Virus record (IMG/VR): IMGVR_UViG_3300038456_000361
Coordinates: 1-64,000 of that record
Strand: one strand, 5' to 3'
DNA: 64,000 bases
DNA from: a virus
The position numbers and the translations under genes were made by a program. Numbering within the stretch: the first letter of the stretch is position 1; the number at the start of each line of letters is the position of its first letter. The notes beneath the pieces are model-generated. The model was given only the letters and a program-made list of their open reading frames with translations, did no database searches and was not told the origin of the DNA. Shown here piece after piece: positions 18,936-26,238 of this stretch.

Positions 18936-19592
18936 CTACTTTCTGGAGGGTCGACGTGGAGCCTTTACTACAGAGAACGGGTCTTGAGCATCCGCTTCCA
19001 TCTCCTCGGGGGTCATGAAGACGATACGTTCCCCCTCGGGCAACTTTGTGTCCACGGGGGCGTGTTTGAGCGTGGCCACCGGGGGCAGAGGGGGTGTAGG
19101 TGCCTGTTTTTGCACGGGCACGCTCGGCAGTTGGACCTCGCGGATGGGCTTGTTGGTGAGAATCCGGCCCCCGTCGGTGTCCGTGCTCGTGACCTTGGCT
19201 TCCTCGAGCTTTTCCTTCTTCTGCGCCTCGAGTTCCTTCTCTTTTTTGGCGATGACCTGCTTCTCGACCATGCGCGCGAAGCCCCAGTTGTCGGCCTCCT
19301 TGGCGTCCTCGGCTGCGGCGGCCGCGCGCTCCTCCTCGGGGGTGCGCAGGAGCAGTCTCAGCTCCGCCTCGAGCGCGGCTTCGTCCATTTCCTGGTAGCG
19401 GACCTCGTAGAACGTCCTCAGGGCCTCCTCGAGGGGGACCCGGCCGTCGATGGTGCCGACCTCGTGCAGGGGCGTGCTGTAGCGCTGGCTGTACCACCGG
19501 CAGATGGTACGGAGCGTGAACTCCGCACTCTCCCCGTGCACGGCCAGCATGGCCTCCAGGCGGAGGGCCATCAGCTCTTGGATGTTAATCAC
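18936..19592 (-). CDS. Putative tail assembly chaperone / tail protein
   Basis: The open frame supports 218 residues from a GTG at 19592. The next in-frame ATG is seven codons later, and either start is possible. The N-terminal half (SAEFTLRTICRWYSQRYST, then LEEALRTFYEVRYQEMDE) is compact and helical. The middle is highly charged (KKEKELEAQKKEKLEEAK) and probably a coiled coil. The tail is Pro-rich. It follows the 19640 gene and precedes the tape measure gene, the slot of tail assembly chaperones. No family is recognised with certainty. Confidence 0.6.
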   Translation of the reverse strand: MINIQELMALRLEAMLAVHGESAEFTLRTICRWYSQRYSTPLHEVGTIDGRVPLEEALRTFYEVRYQEMDEAALEAELRLLLRTPEEERAAAAAEDAKEADNWGFARMVEKQVIAKKEKELEAQKKEKLEEAKVTSTDTDGGRILTNKPIREVQLPSVPVQKQAPTPPLPPVATLKHAPVDTKLPEGERIVFMTPEEMEADAQDPFSVVKAPRRPSRK

Positions 19593-19639
19593 GGCCTGTC
19601 CGGTTCCGGGGCCTGTCCGCTGCTGACGGACAGACGAGC

Positions 19640-20065
19640 CTACGGGACAGTGGGCGTCGGCAGCGCGGCCTTGAGTTCCCCGCGGGCGGCCTTGATGGCG
19701 TCGGCGACGAGTTTCGAGCGCTCGGCGATGCCCTTGTTCAGCTCCGTGGTGATGGCGAGCACGACGTTGTCGTCTTTGAGGTCGAGGCCGCCGTCTGCGT
19801 CCGTCCACCAGCTCGGGGCGCTGCCCTGGTCACCGGTGATTCTGGAGTTAATTTCAGAAAAAAGCTCCGCTTGATTCGCCGCGCGCGGGCTCGGGGCCGC
19901 GTTCTGGGAGAAGGACCCCAGGTACAGGCGCCGAAGCTCGTCACGGCGCAGCTGTTCCTTGTGGGAGAGCACGGTCTTGAGGGCGAACTTGCCTTGGAAC
20001 TTCACGGCGGTGGTGTCGCCAATCTCGTCAACCACGAATTCATGAACTCCGGGTATAGAAGCCAT
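19640..20065 (-). CDS. Putative tail assembly chaperone (first of pair)
   Basis: The protein has 141 residues, starting MASIPGVHEFVVDEIGDTTA and continuing with FQGKFALKTVLSHKEQLRRD and WWTDADGGLDL. This pattern resembles small phage proteins encoded just upstream of tape measure genes that act as assembly chaperones. A strong AAAGGAG lies 8 nt before the ATG. Upstream are a perfect 11-bp hairpin and a late motif, so it is the first gene of the left-hand late operon. No obvious frameshift site joins it to the next gene; 47 nt separate them. Confidence 0.55.
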   Translation of the reverse strand: MASIPGVHEFVVDEIGDTTAVKFQGKFALKTVLSHKEQLRRDELRRLYLGSFSQNAAPSPRAANQAELFSEINSRITGDQGSAPSWWTDADGGLDLKDDNVVLAITTELNKGIAERSKLVADAIKAARGELKAALPTPTVP

Positions 20066-20100
20066 CTTTGCTACTCCTTTGGGTGTTTGCGGGAAATAAG

Positions 20101-20132
20101 CCCCGACGGGTAGACATAGACACCCGTCGGGG
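20101..20132 (-). promoter_or_regulatory. Perfect 11-bp hairpin in leader of late tail operon
   Basis: CCCCGACGGGT and ACCCGTCGGGG form a perfect stem with a 10-nt loop. On the minus strand it is followed by CTTATTT, like a weak intrinsic terminator. It lies between the late motif at 20188 and the gene starting at 20065. It could be an attenuator, a processing or stability hairpin, or a terminator for readthrough. Confidence 0.6.
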
Positions 20133-20187
20133 GTCCGTCACGCAGCGTTGGAGCAGCGCCACCGAGGTACCCCGGGGGCGCACTCCC

Positions 20188-20196
20188 TAGATTGTG
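20188..20196 (-). promoter_or_regulatory. Late promoter-like motif in divergent region
   Basis: CACAATCTA on the minus strand, 122 nt before the ATG at 20065. It is back to back with the plus-strand promoter at 20201. Confidence 0.55.
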
Positions 20197-20200
20197 GCCC

Positions 20201-20230
20201 TTGACATCAGGCCCGCGACCCGTGTATAGT
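20201..20230 (+). promoter_or_regulatory. Sigma70-like promoter, probably leaderless
   Basis: TTGACA (20201-20206), an 18-nt spacer and TATAGT (20225-20230). The GTG start at 20237 follows after 6 nt. Confidence 0.8.
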
Positions 20231-20236
20231 GCGACT

Positions 20237-20623
20237 GTGAGCACCGACCTCGAGTACAACAAGAGCGTCTTCAAGGACACCGCCGCCAAGCTGCAGGCCA
20301 TGGGCGAGGAGTACGGCCTCGAGCACGCCCCCGAGAACGTCAAGAGGGCCCTCAAGGACATCCTCACCTCCGAGTACCCGGACATCAAGTCCGCGTCCGC
20401 GCTCATGAAGATGGAGATGGCGTGCCTGGCGGCCTGGTCCCGGGGCGAGATTGACGGCCCGGACAGCGTGGAGAGCCTGGAGCGCCGCGCCAAGCAGGCG
20501 GAGAGCCTCGCCAAGATGATGGACAAGAAGGACAACCCCAAGGGCGCGAAGAAGCAGCGCGACCGTGCTGCCGTCCTCCGCGAACGAGCTGCGCTACAGT
20601 CCACCAAGGAGAAAACGATATGA
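20237..20623 (+). CDS. Hypothetical protein, helical
   Basis: The gene encodes 128 residues from the GTG at 20237, chosen because it lies 6 nt after the TATAGT box. The sequence is helical and charged. A basic C-terminus (SLAKMMDKKDNPKGAKKQRD) may bind nucleic acid. It is the first gene of a plus-strand operon and overlaps the next gene at ATGA. No family recognised. Confidence 0.6.
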   Translation: MSTDLEYNKSVFKDTAAKLQAMGEEYGLEHAPENVKRALKDILTSEYPDIKSASALMKMEMACLAAWSRGEIDGPDSVESLERRAKQAESLAKMMDKKDNPKGAKKQRDRAAVLRERAALQSTKEKTI

Positions 20624-20940
20624 GCTTCGTCGGAGACAAGGAAGAGGGCATCGGGTTCGAGGTCGAGACGGCCACGGAACCCGCGGAGCGCCGCTCACCC
20701 ACGCGCCACGAGAACAAGACGAGGCACCTCTGGAAAATCCACTGCGCCGGGGGGGCCTGCTTCGAGCCCGTCATCGACGAGAAGGGCGTGTGCACGTCCT
20801 GCTGGTCCCCGCACGGGGAGCCCCACCACCGGGGCTGCGGCCAGAACCCGGAGCGTGTCCTGCCAGAAGAGGTCGAGGAAGTCCTTGACGCGGACCCGGC
20901 ACCAGAGGTACAGTCAGGGGCACAAGGAGCCACACCATGA
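20620..20940 (+). CDS. Small putative zinc-binding protein
   Basis: The protein has 106 residues. The centre has HCAGGACFEP, then CTSCW, and later HHRGCG, a plausible Cys/His zinc site. The last 25 residues are acidic. It overlaps both neighbours by 4 nt. Function unknown. Confidence 0.6.
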   Translation: MSFVGDKEEGIGFEVETATEPAERRSPTRHENKTRHLWKIHCAGGACFEPVIDEKGVCTSCWSPHGEPHHRGCGQNPERVLPEEVEEVLDADPAPEVQSGAQGATP

Positions 20941-21296
20941 TGTTCACCGAAGAGGCCGCTGTCCTGCTCGTGCTCGCACGCAACTCCAAGGTCAGTCTCA
21001 AGCGCTCGGCCCTGGCCCGGGAAGCGCGTCTCGTCGGCAAGGTCATCCTTGGCACGGACGTGGACATCAGCGTCACCAACGCGGCCGTGGACACCCTCGT
21101 GGCCCAGAGGATGGTGGACCGCGTCGACGGCGGGGTGATGTTGAACCTCACGGGCGCCAAGGCTCTCCTGTCCCTGTCGCAGCGCACGCAGATGCTCGGT
21201 CAGGCCCTCACCTACATCGGGGCCGAGGTCGTCGCCGCCCAGGACGAGGAGGAACTCGAGGGCATCCACATCGAAGTCGTCGAGCCCCTGGCGTGA
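20937..21296 (+). CDS. Hypothetical protein, winged-helix-like
   Basis: The protein has 119 residues. The pattern of helices followed by ISVTNAAVDTLVAQRMVDRV and DGGVMLNLTGAKALL looks like a small winged-helix unit, but DNA binding is inference. It is translationally coupled to both neighbours through 4-nt overlaps. Confidence 0.55.
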   Translation: MMFTEEAAVLLVLARNSKVSLKRSALAREARLVGKVILGTDVDISVTNAAVDTLVAQRMVDRVDGGVMLNLTGAKALLSLSQRTQMLGQALTYIGAEVVAAQDEEELEGIHIEVVEPLA

Positions 21297-21637
21297 GTGC
21301 CAAGAGCTACTTCCAGCTGGAAGAAGAGAACACGGCCCTGCGCCTGCTCCTCGAGGACGCGCACACCTTCGGCACGCACAGCTGGGCGTGCTCGCGGGAG
21401 CTGAACATCTCCACCGACTGCGACTGCTGGTTCGGGAGGACCGAGGAAGCGCTCACGGAGCCCATCCAGCTCACAGGCCCCCTTGAGAGCGTCGCCTGCA
21501 AGTGCGGGCACCTCCCGGGGGAGCACACGGGGCGCATCACGGGGCAGCCCCAGGCCGTGTGCGTGATGTGCGGGTGCCCCTGCACGGCCTTCACCCCGAG
21601 GCCCGACCCGATGGGGAAATCCCCGACCAAGAGTTGA
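21293..21637 (+). CDS. Hypothetical Cys-rich protein
   Basis: The gene encodes 114 residues from a GTG that overlaps the preceding stop (GTGA). The first 20 residues form a Leu/Glu-rich helix (FQLEEENTALRLLLEDAH). Eight Cys follow, including CDCW, CKCGHLPGEH and CVMCGCPC, suggesting two metal sites. Its stop codon lies inside the -35 box of the next promoter. Function unknown. Confidence 0.6.
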   Translation: MSAKSYFQLEEENTALRLLLEDAHTFGTHSWACSRELNISTDCDCWFGRTEEALTEPIQLTGPLESVACKCGHLPGEHTGRITGQPQAVCVMCGCPCTAFTPRPDPMGKSPTKS

Positions 21638-21663
21638 CAGCAAACCCGAAAGAGAGGTATAGT
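21634..21663 (+). promoter_or_regulatory. Sigma70-like promoter, probably leaderless
   Basis: TTGACA (21634-21639), an 18-nt spacer and TATAGT (21658-21663). The ATG at 21670 follows after 6 nt. The -35 overlaps the previous stop codon. Confidence 0.8.
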
Positions 21664-21669
21664 ACCGCC

Positions 21670-22239
21670 ATGACAACGACGACCGACGCGAGCTGGACCC
21701 AGATTCACCTCCCCGAGTGGAAGGGACACGCTGTCTCGAAGGGGCTGCTGCCGAAGCTCCTCCAGGACTACGCGGGGCGCGGGCACGGGGTTGCCCCGGT
21801 GCCGGAGTTCATCCAGGACATCGCCGAGATGGCCCTCGACCGCCCGGGCATGGTCTCGGCCACGCGCCGGTGGATAGACGTGCCCGTGGAGCCGGGATTC
21901 CAGCTGAGCTTCCCCTACCAGGACGCCGAGTACTTCCTGGGGGAGCTGGACCGTCTCCCCGTTCGTCACTTCTCCGACGGCATGCCCTACGTCAAGCTCC
22001 ACGGCTGGATTCACTGCGTGGTCCTGGACATGTTCCAGCATGGCCGCGTCCGGGATTACCTGCGAGCGCACCTCGCGGACATCCGCGCCGTCGCCAAGGA
22101 GGAGGGCGACCGCTTTGATGCCGCCATGGCCGACATCGAGAAGGCCAGCGGCGGGCGCGTGATTCGCATCCAGGCCCTCAAGAACGACGACATCCCCGCG
22201 GGGGTGCCCGTGGCCCCCGTCAACCGGGAGAGGAACTGA
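21670..22239 (+). CDS. Hypothetical protein
   Basis: The protein has 189 residues, mixed alpha/beta and soluble. It has no recognised motif; the core includes YQDAEYFLGELDRLPVRHF. It is the first gene of a short operon that continues with a lipoprotein and two membrane peptides. The start is fixed by the promoter 6 nt upstream. Confidence 0.55.
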   Translation: MTTTTDASWTQIHLPEWKGHAVSKGLLPKLLQDYAGRGHGVAPVPEFIQDIAEMALDRPGMVSATRRWIDVPVEPGFQLSFPYQDAEYFLGELDRLPVRHFSDGMPYVKLHGWIHCVVLDMFQHGRVRDYLRAHLADIRAVAKEEGDRFDAAMADIEKASGGRVIRIQALKNDDIPAGVPVAPVNRERN

Positions 22240-22241
22240 CC

Positions 22242-22487
22242 ATGAAAGCCCTTCTCGCCTCGGCGCTCTTCCTCCTCCTCGCCGCCGGCAGCAGCGGGTG
22301 CGCGTCCCTGCTGGCGCTCGAGGTGCGCACGCACCCCGCGCCCACCGCGGAGCAGTGCATGCAGGCCTGCATCGACGACCGGGACGCGTGCTACCTCTCC
22401 GGACGGGACGTGTTCGAGTGCCGCAACGACCTCTGGGTGTGCCTGCCCGGGTGCCAGGGCGTGTTCATGCTCCCGGTGAACTCGTGA
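22242..22487 (+). CDS. Small Cys-rich lipoprotein
   Basis: The protein has 81 residues. It begins with a signal peptide (MKALLASALFLLLAAGSSGC) whose Cys at residue 20 is a probable lipidation site. The mature part has six more Cys (CMQAC, CYL, FECR, WVCLPGC), which could form disulfides in the periplasm or at the cell surface. It might serve lysis, superinfection exclusion or envelope modification; nothing distinguishes these. Confidence 0.65.
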   Translation: MKALLASALFLLLAAGSSGCASLLALEVRTHPAPTAEQCMQACIDDRDACYLSGRDVFECRNDLWVCLPGCQGVFMLPVNS

Positions 22488-22609
22488 AGGTCCAGCTCAC
22501 GCTCATCCGCGTCGGCGGCGGGAAGAAGGAGCGCCGCCCAGTCTTGACGGCGGCTCGCGTCGCGGGTATCATAGCCCTAGGCCTCTTCGCCCTGGCGGTG
22601 TTCCGGTGA
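22484..22609 (+). CDS. Small single-span membrane protein
   Basis: The gene encodes 41 residues from a GTG that overlaps the lipoprotein stop. A basic stretch (GGGKKERRPVL) precedes one hydrophobic segment (VAGIIALGLFALAVF) at the C-terminus. Function unknown. It could help lysis with its neighbours. Confidence 0.5.
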   Translation: MKVQLTLIRVGGGKKERRPVLTAARVAGIIALGLFALAVFR

Positions 22610-22749
22610 TTGACAAACTCGTGCAGGGCATCACCTACGTCATCGTCACGGTGGCCCTGGCGGGCCTCGCGGCGATGCTCTTCCAGGTCGTGCTCGGGGT
22701 CGCCTTCGACATCTGGGACACATGGCAGGACCACAAGGAGCGACGGTGA
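22606..22749 (+). CDS. Small membrane protein
   Basis: The gene encodes 47 residues from a GTG overlapping the preceding stop. One long hydrophobic segment (YVIVTVALAGLAAMLFQVVL) is followed by a short charged tail ending HKERR. It is holin-sized, but no holin family is recognised. Confidence 0.5.
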   Translation: MIDKLVQGITYVIVTVALAGLAAMLFQVVLGVAFDIWDTWQDHKERR

Positions 22750-23318
22750 CCAAGACTGGCTGGGTCAAGGGGAAGAAGATGTACTGGTACGAGTACCCGG
22801 AGAGCCATTGGAAGTTCCGGGTTTGGCGCTTCTTCGCTCGCAGCAAGAAAATCCCCGGGAACATCTGGTGGTGGGTGCGCTACCACACCACGGACCGCTA
22901 CCACATCCTCGACCTCAGGCACAAGGGTTACCCCTACGGCTGGCGGGACGTGCCCGAGAAGATGGAGATGGCGCTCTTCGCACTCCTCGTGGACTTCGTG
23001 GAGAAGGAGAAGGGCTTCGAGGGGCACGTGGACTGGGACTACAACCGTGAGGTGCGGGCGGTGCGCGCCAAGGCGATGGAGCTGCACGAGTGGTGGACCC
23101 GCGGGCAGCACAGAGAGGACGAGTTCCTCGCCCTCATCACCCGCGACGCCCCGAGCCCCATGGAGTTCGTGGACATCCCCGGCTCGGACTGCAGCGAGAT
23201 GGTACTCTCGGACCACCCGCGGTGGGGGGTCTACACGGACTACCGCGAACGCTTCGAGGCCAAGCGGGAGCGGATGATGACACTGTTGCTGAGCATCCGG
23301 AAGTACCTGTGGACGTGA
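22746..23318 (+). CDS. Hypothetical protein, Trp/Arg-rich
   Basis: The gene encodes 190 residues from GTG in a 4-nt overlap. The N-terminal half is unusually aromatic and basic (HWKFRVWRFFARSKK, IPGNIWWWVRYH). The rest is acidic and helical. No family recognised. Confidence 0.55.
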   Translation: MTKTGWVKGKKMYWYEYPESHWKFRVWRFFARSKKIPGNIWWWVRYHTTDRYHILDLRHKGYPYGWRDVPEKMEMALFALLVDFVEKEKGFEGHVDWDYNREVRAVRAKAMELHEWWTRGQHREDEFLALITRDAPSPMEFVDIPGSDCSEMVLSDHPRWGVYTDYRERFEAKRERMMTLLLSIRKYLWT

Positions 23319-23536
23319 GCGACGAGACCGCCAAGCCCAGGGAATTCGAAGGGCACCTCTACAAGCTCGAGGGGAATCGCATCTTTTTCCTCGCCGAGGG
23401 GTACACCTTCGACTTCGGGGTTACGCCCGAGAAGGCCGCCGAGGTGCGAGCGATGCTGGAAGGGGCTGGCGACGGTAAACTCGTGGGCACGATGACAATC
23501 ATGCCCCCGTTCGTCAACGGAAAAGCGATTCCCTGA
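23315..23536 (+). CDS. Hypothetical small protein
   Basis: The gene encodes 73 residues from a GTG in a GTGA junction with the preceding gene. A compact beta-rich sequence (GHLYKLEGNRIFFLAEGYTF) suggests a small folded domain. The next gene starts 4 nt after its stop. Function unknown. Confidence 0.55.
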   Translation: MSDETAKPREFEGHLYKLEGNRIFFLAEGYTFDFGVTPEKAAEVRAMLEGAGDGKLVGTMTIMPPFVNGKAIP

Positions 23537-23540
23537 GAGT

Positions 23541-24116
23541 ATGACTACATTTTTTACGTCTGACACGCATTTCAATCACCGGTCCATCCTCCAGTACTGC
23601 CCGGGGCGCGAGGAGCACTGGGCCACGATGGAGGACATGAACGAGGGCCTCATCGCGCGCTGGAACGCCAGGGTCGCACCCGAGGACGTGGTCTACCACC
23701 TCGGGGACTTCGCGCTCGGCCAATTCGAGCACGCCCAGCCCATCTTTGACCGGCTGCAGGGCGTCAAGCACCTCATCCTCGGGAACCATGACCGCACGGC
23801 CACGCAGATGCGCAAGATGGGCTGGGCGAGCGTCGCCAAGGGCGCCACCATCAAGGCCCCTGACGGGCGCGTGCTGCACCTGGCCCACCACCCCCAAAGC
23901 TATGAGCGCCTGGACAAGATGCGGGTGGACTTACAATTATGCGGGCATGTGCATGAACACTGGGCTCGGGGCGCTACCATGGTCCGGACCTCGATGACGC
24001 CGCCCTATAGGGACTACGTGTCCTCGTGGGCGGCACCAGATGGCCGTGTCCTGAATGTCGGGGTGGATGTTCGGGACTTCCAGCCAGTTACTTTGGCTGA
24101 GCTGCTCGGCGCTTAG
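23541..24116 (+). CDS. Calcineurin-like metallophosphoesterase
   Basis: The protein has 191 residues. All metal-ligand motifs of the family are visible in order: SDTHFNH (residues 7-13), GDF after VVYHL, GNHD, HHPQSY and GHVHEHW. Phage members of this size are common and may act on phosphodiesters such as cyclic nucleotides or nucleic-acid ends. The substrate cannot be read from sequence. It closes the plus-strand cluster and overlaps a converging minus-strand gene by 29 nt. Confidence 0.9.
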   Translation: MTTFFTSDTHFNHRSILQYCPGREEHWATMEDMNEGLIARWNARVAPEDVVYHLGDFALGQFEHAQPIFDRLQGVKHLILGNHDRTATQMRKMGWASVAKGATIKAPDGRVLHLAHHPQSYERLDKMRVDLQLCGHVHEHWARGATMVRTSMTPPYRDYVSSWAAPDGRVLNVGVDVRDFQPVTLAELLGA

Positions 24117-24279
24117 CTTCGTACTTCGCGAAGCACCCGGGCTTCACCGCGTCGAGGCCGGCCACGCACGCGCCACAGAGGTAGTACCCGCCTTGGGCTA
24201 TCACGCGTCCCCCGCTGTCCCCGTACTCGGGGTCGATGACGTACCGGCAGAAGCTGCACTTCAGGGGACGCTCACTCAT
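24088..24279 (-). CDS. Small zinc-ribbon protein
   Basis: The gene encodes 63 residues from the ATG at 24279, which overlaps the stop of the upstream gene. CSFC and, 23 residues later, CGAC form a clear zinc ribbon. Its 3' end overlaps the metallophosphoesterase gene on the other strand. Function unknown. Confidence 0.65.
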   Translation of the reverse strand: MSERPLKCSFCRYVIDPEYGDSGGRVIAQGGYYLCGACVAGLDAVKPGCFAKYEAKRRAAQPK

Positions 24280-24475
24280 TGGGGTCTGGGTCCATGATGG
24301 GGATGGTGACGACACCGCGCTCCTCGCCGGCACTGCTCTCCTCCTCGTCGTCCCAGCGCCGGCCCGGCGGTTCCGGCAGGGGCAAGCGCGGGCGCTCCTC
24401 GGTCGCCGGCTGGCGCCTGCGGCGGTCCCTCTCCACCAAATCCGAGAAAGAACTCCAGGGTGTGCCACCACGCAT
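24272..24475 (-). CDS. Hypothetical small protein
   Basis: The gene encodes 67 residues, rich in Arg and Pro at the N-terminus and Glu at the centre (RWDDEEESSAGEERG). An AGGAGGT Shine-Dalgarno about 6 nt before the ATG and a sigma70-like promoter 20 nt further up support expression. No family recognised. Confidence 0.6.
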   Translation of the reverse strand: MRGGTPWSSFSDLVERDRRRRQPATEERPRLPLPEPPGRRWDDEEESSAGEERGVVTIPIMDPDPNE

Positions 24476-24495
24476 GAGGACCTCCTTCTCTTGCT

Positions 24496-24524
24496 ACTCT
24501 AGTAGGTTGCCGTTCCCGTGTCAA
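24496..24524 (-). promoter_or_regulatory. Sigma70-like promoter for two minus-strand genes
   Basis: On the minus strand TTGACA, a 17-nt spacer and TAGAGT precede the AGGAGGT of the gene at 24475. Confidence 0.55.
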
Positions 24525-24531
24525 GGGCCGG

Positions 24532-24540
24532 TAATCTAGG
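24532..24540 (+). promoter_or_regulatory. TAATCTAGG motif, plus orientation
   Basis: The only copy of the late-type motif that faces a plus-strand gene. It is 39 nt before the ATG of the ClpP-like gene at 24577. Confidence 0.45.
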
Positions 24541-24576
24541 AAGAGGCACCCTCTCGAGCCCAAACCAGGAGCTGTA

Positions 24577-25407
24577 ATGACCCTCTTCCAGCGCGTTACG
24601 ATGACCCTCATGGCCCTCACGGTCCTCAGCCTCCAGGTGGTCACGAACACGGGCTGCGCGCACGGCCTCGGGGCCGCCACCCCGGACACGAGCATCCCCT
24701 CGCCGACGCAGCTCCCGGCCCTGGCTCGCGCGGATGCGACGCCGACGACCCCCTCCTTCGCCGCCGGGGGCCTGCACAAGCCCGCGGGCGTGAAGCACTT
24801 CGTCGTCGAGGTCACCCTCAGGGGCGAAATCAACGACGACGCCGCGAAGTCCATCGCCCCCATCGTGGAGGCCGTGAACGCGAGCCACCACGACCCCAGC
24901 CAGGACCCCGTGGAGGCCGTGGTGTTCATCATCGACACCCCCGGGGGGAGCATGATGGCGGGGACCGTCATCGCCGAGGAGCTGCAGGGCCTCGAAACGC
25001 CACTCGTGTGCGTGGTCGACAGCCACGCCTACAGCATGGGCTTCTTCCTGCTCGAGAACGTGTGCCCGGTGCGTCTGGCGACCTCGCGGGCGTCCCTGAT
25101 GGTGCACGAGCCCCACTTCAGCGGGGACGTCACCCTCAACAACCCCAAGAGGGGCGACTTCCAATCCATTTCCGAGAGCCTGCGCGTCGAGACCGAGGCG
25201 TGGCTGGCGCGCTGCGCCGAGCGCATGGACCTCTCCCTGGCGGAGCTGGCGGCCCGCATCAGGGGCCAGGAGTGGTGGCTCACCGCTGACGAGGCCCTGA
25301 AGGCGCACGCCGTCGACGGGGTCGTGACGAGCATCGGACGCGATGTGGAGCGCCCGCTCGAGCGCGACCTGAAACTCCCGAGCGGCATCCCCCTGCAGCT
25401 CCCGTAG
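24577..25407 (+). CDS. ClpP-like serine protease with lipoprotein signal
   Basis: The protein has 276 residues. The first 27 form a signal peptide ending VVTNTGC, a probable lipobox with Cys27. The core from residue 70 follows the ClpP/crotonase fold: VFIIDTPGGSMMAG (oxyanion strand), DSHAYSMGFFLL with the catalytic Ser, and SLMVHEPHF with the catalytic His. A downstream Asp is likely in WLTADEAL. An envelope-anchored ClpP-like protease is unusual for a phage. Just downstream is the endolysin gene, so a role in lysis or envelope protein turnover is possible. Confidence 0.8.
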   Translation: MTLFQRVTMTLMALTVLSLQVVTNTGCAHGLGAATPDTSIPSPTQLPALARADATPTTPSFAAGGLHKPAGVKHFVVEVTLRGEINDDAAKSIAPIVEAVNASHHDPSQDPVEAVVFIIDTPGGSMMAGTVIAEELQGLETPLVCVVDSHAYSMGFFLLENVCPVRLATSRASLMVHEPHFSGDVTLNNPKRGDFQSISESLRVETEAWLARCAERMDLSLAELAARIRGQEWWLTADEALKAHAVDGVVTSIGRDVERPLERDLKLPSGIPLQLP

Positions 25408-25427
25408 GGGGCCACCCCCGTCTGTGG

Positions 25428-25433
25428 TATAGT
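25428..25433 (+). promoter_or_regulatory. Extended -10 box, probably leaderless
   Basis: TGTGGTATAGT. The ATG of the endolysin gene at 25441 follows TATAGT after 7 nt. No clear -35 was found. Confidence 0.6.
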
Positions 25434-25440
25434 ATCGACC

Positions 25441-26238
25441 ATGGACACAAACGACAAGGCCAAGCTCGCCCTCACGGGCGTGGTTCTCACCTCCCTGGTG
25501 GGGCTCGCGCTCCTCGCGTCCCACCTCCCCGTGCTCCAGCAGCTGTACATCCAGGTGAGCGGCTCCCTCCTGGGGCTCCTGGGGCTCCACCACGGGCACG
25601 ACATCCTCTCCGGGGGCTCAGATGCCCCCCAGGACGTCCCAGACGGTCCCCCAGCCCCTCAGGCAGCCCCGGCCTCGCCGCTGGGCCTCGCGCTCACAGT
25701 CGAGCAACTGCAGGCCATCATGCCCGAGGCACACCCGGCCCTCTGCCAGGCGCACATCGATGGCATCAACACCGCCGCGGCCAAGTGGGACATCAACACA
25801 CCCGCACGCATGTCCATGTTCCTGGGGAACTGTGCCCTGGAGTGCAACCAGCTGCGCGAGATGGAGGAGCACTGGGTGCCAACCCAGGCCCAGCTGGACT
25901 ACGAGCCCCCGAAGCACGTCGCCAAGGTGCTCGGCAACACCCAGACCGGGGACGGGGTGCGCTACAAGGGGCGTGGGGTCATCCAGCTCACGGGTCGTTC
26001 AAATTACCACCAAGCCGGGCGAGCCATCGGCCAGGACCTCGAGGGCGCCCCCGAGCAGGCTGCGACGCCCAGCAACGCCTGGCAGATTGCCGGCTGGTTC
26101 TGGAGTGAGCGCGGCCTGAATGCGGTCGCCGACAGCGGCAACTTCCAGGAGACGGTGCTCAAAATCAATGGCGGCCTCACCGACCTCGCGGCTCGGGAGA
26201 CCTTCTACGCCAGGGCCAAGAAGGCCCTTGGGGCCTAG
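25441..26238 (+). CDS. Endolysin, GH19 chitinase-like, membrane-anchored
   Basis: The protein has 265 residues. An N-terminal hydrophobic segment (ALTGVVLTSLVGLALLASHL) could be a signal anchor. A Pro/Ala linker follows. The catalytic domain (residues 85-265) matches glycoside hydrolase family 19: MSMFLGNCALECNQLREMEE and YKGRGVIQLTGRSNYHQAG. It would cleave peptidoglycan glycan strands. The anchor suggests Sec export and membrane release, as in SAR endolysins. Its 3' end overlaps the converging holin candidate by 4 nt. Confidence 0.85.
   Translation: MDTNDKAKLALTGVVLTSLVGLALLASHLPVLQQLYIQVSGSLLGLLGLHHGHDILSGGSDAPQDVPDGPPAPQAAPASPLGLALTVEQLQAIMPEAHPALCQAHIDGINTAAAKWDINTPARMSMFLGNCALECNQLREMEEHWVPTQAQLDYEPPKHVAKVLGNTQTGDGVRYKGRGVIQLTGRSNYHQAGRAIGQDLEGAPEQAATPSNAWQIAGWFWSERGLNAVADSGNFQETVLKINGGLTDLAARETFYARAKKALGA

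Noticed and set aside
22540-22572. Promoter TTGACG-N17-TATCAT
   Set aside because: It lies inside the coding sequence of a coupled small-gene operon and no start codon has the usual 6-7 nt spacing; probably chance.
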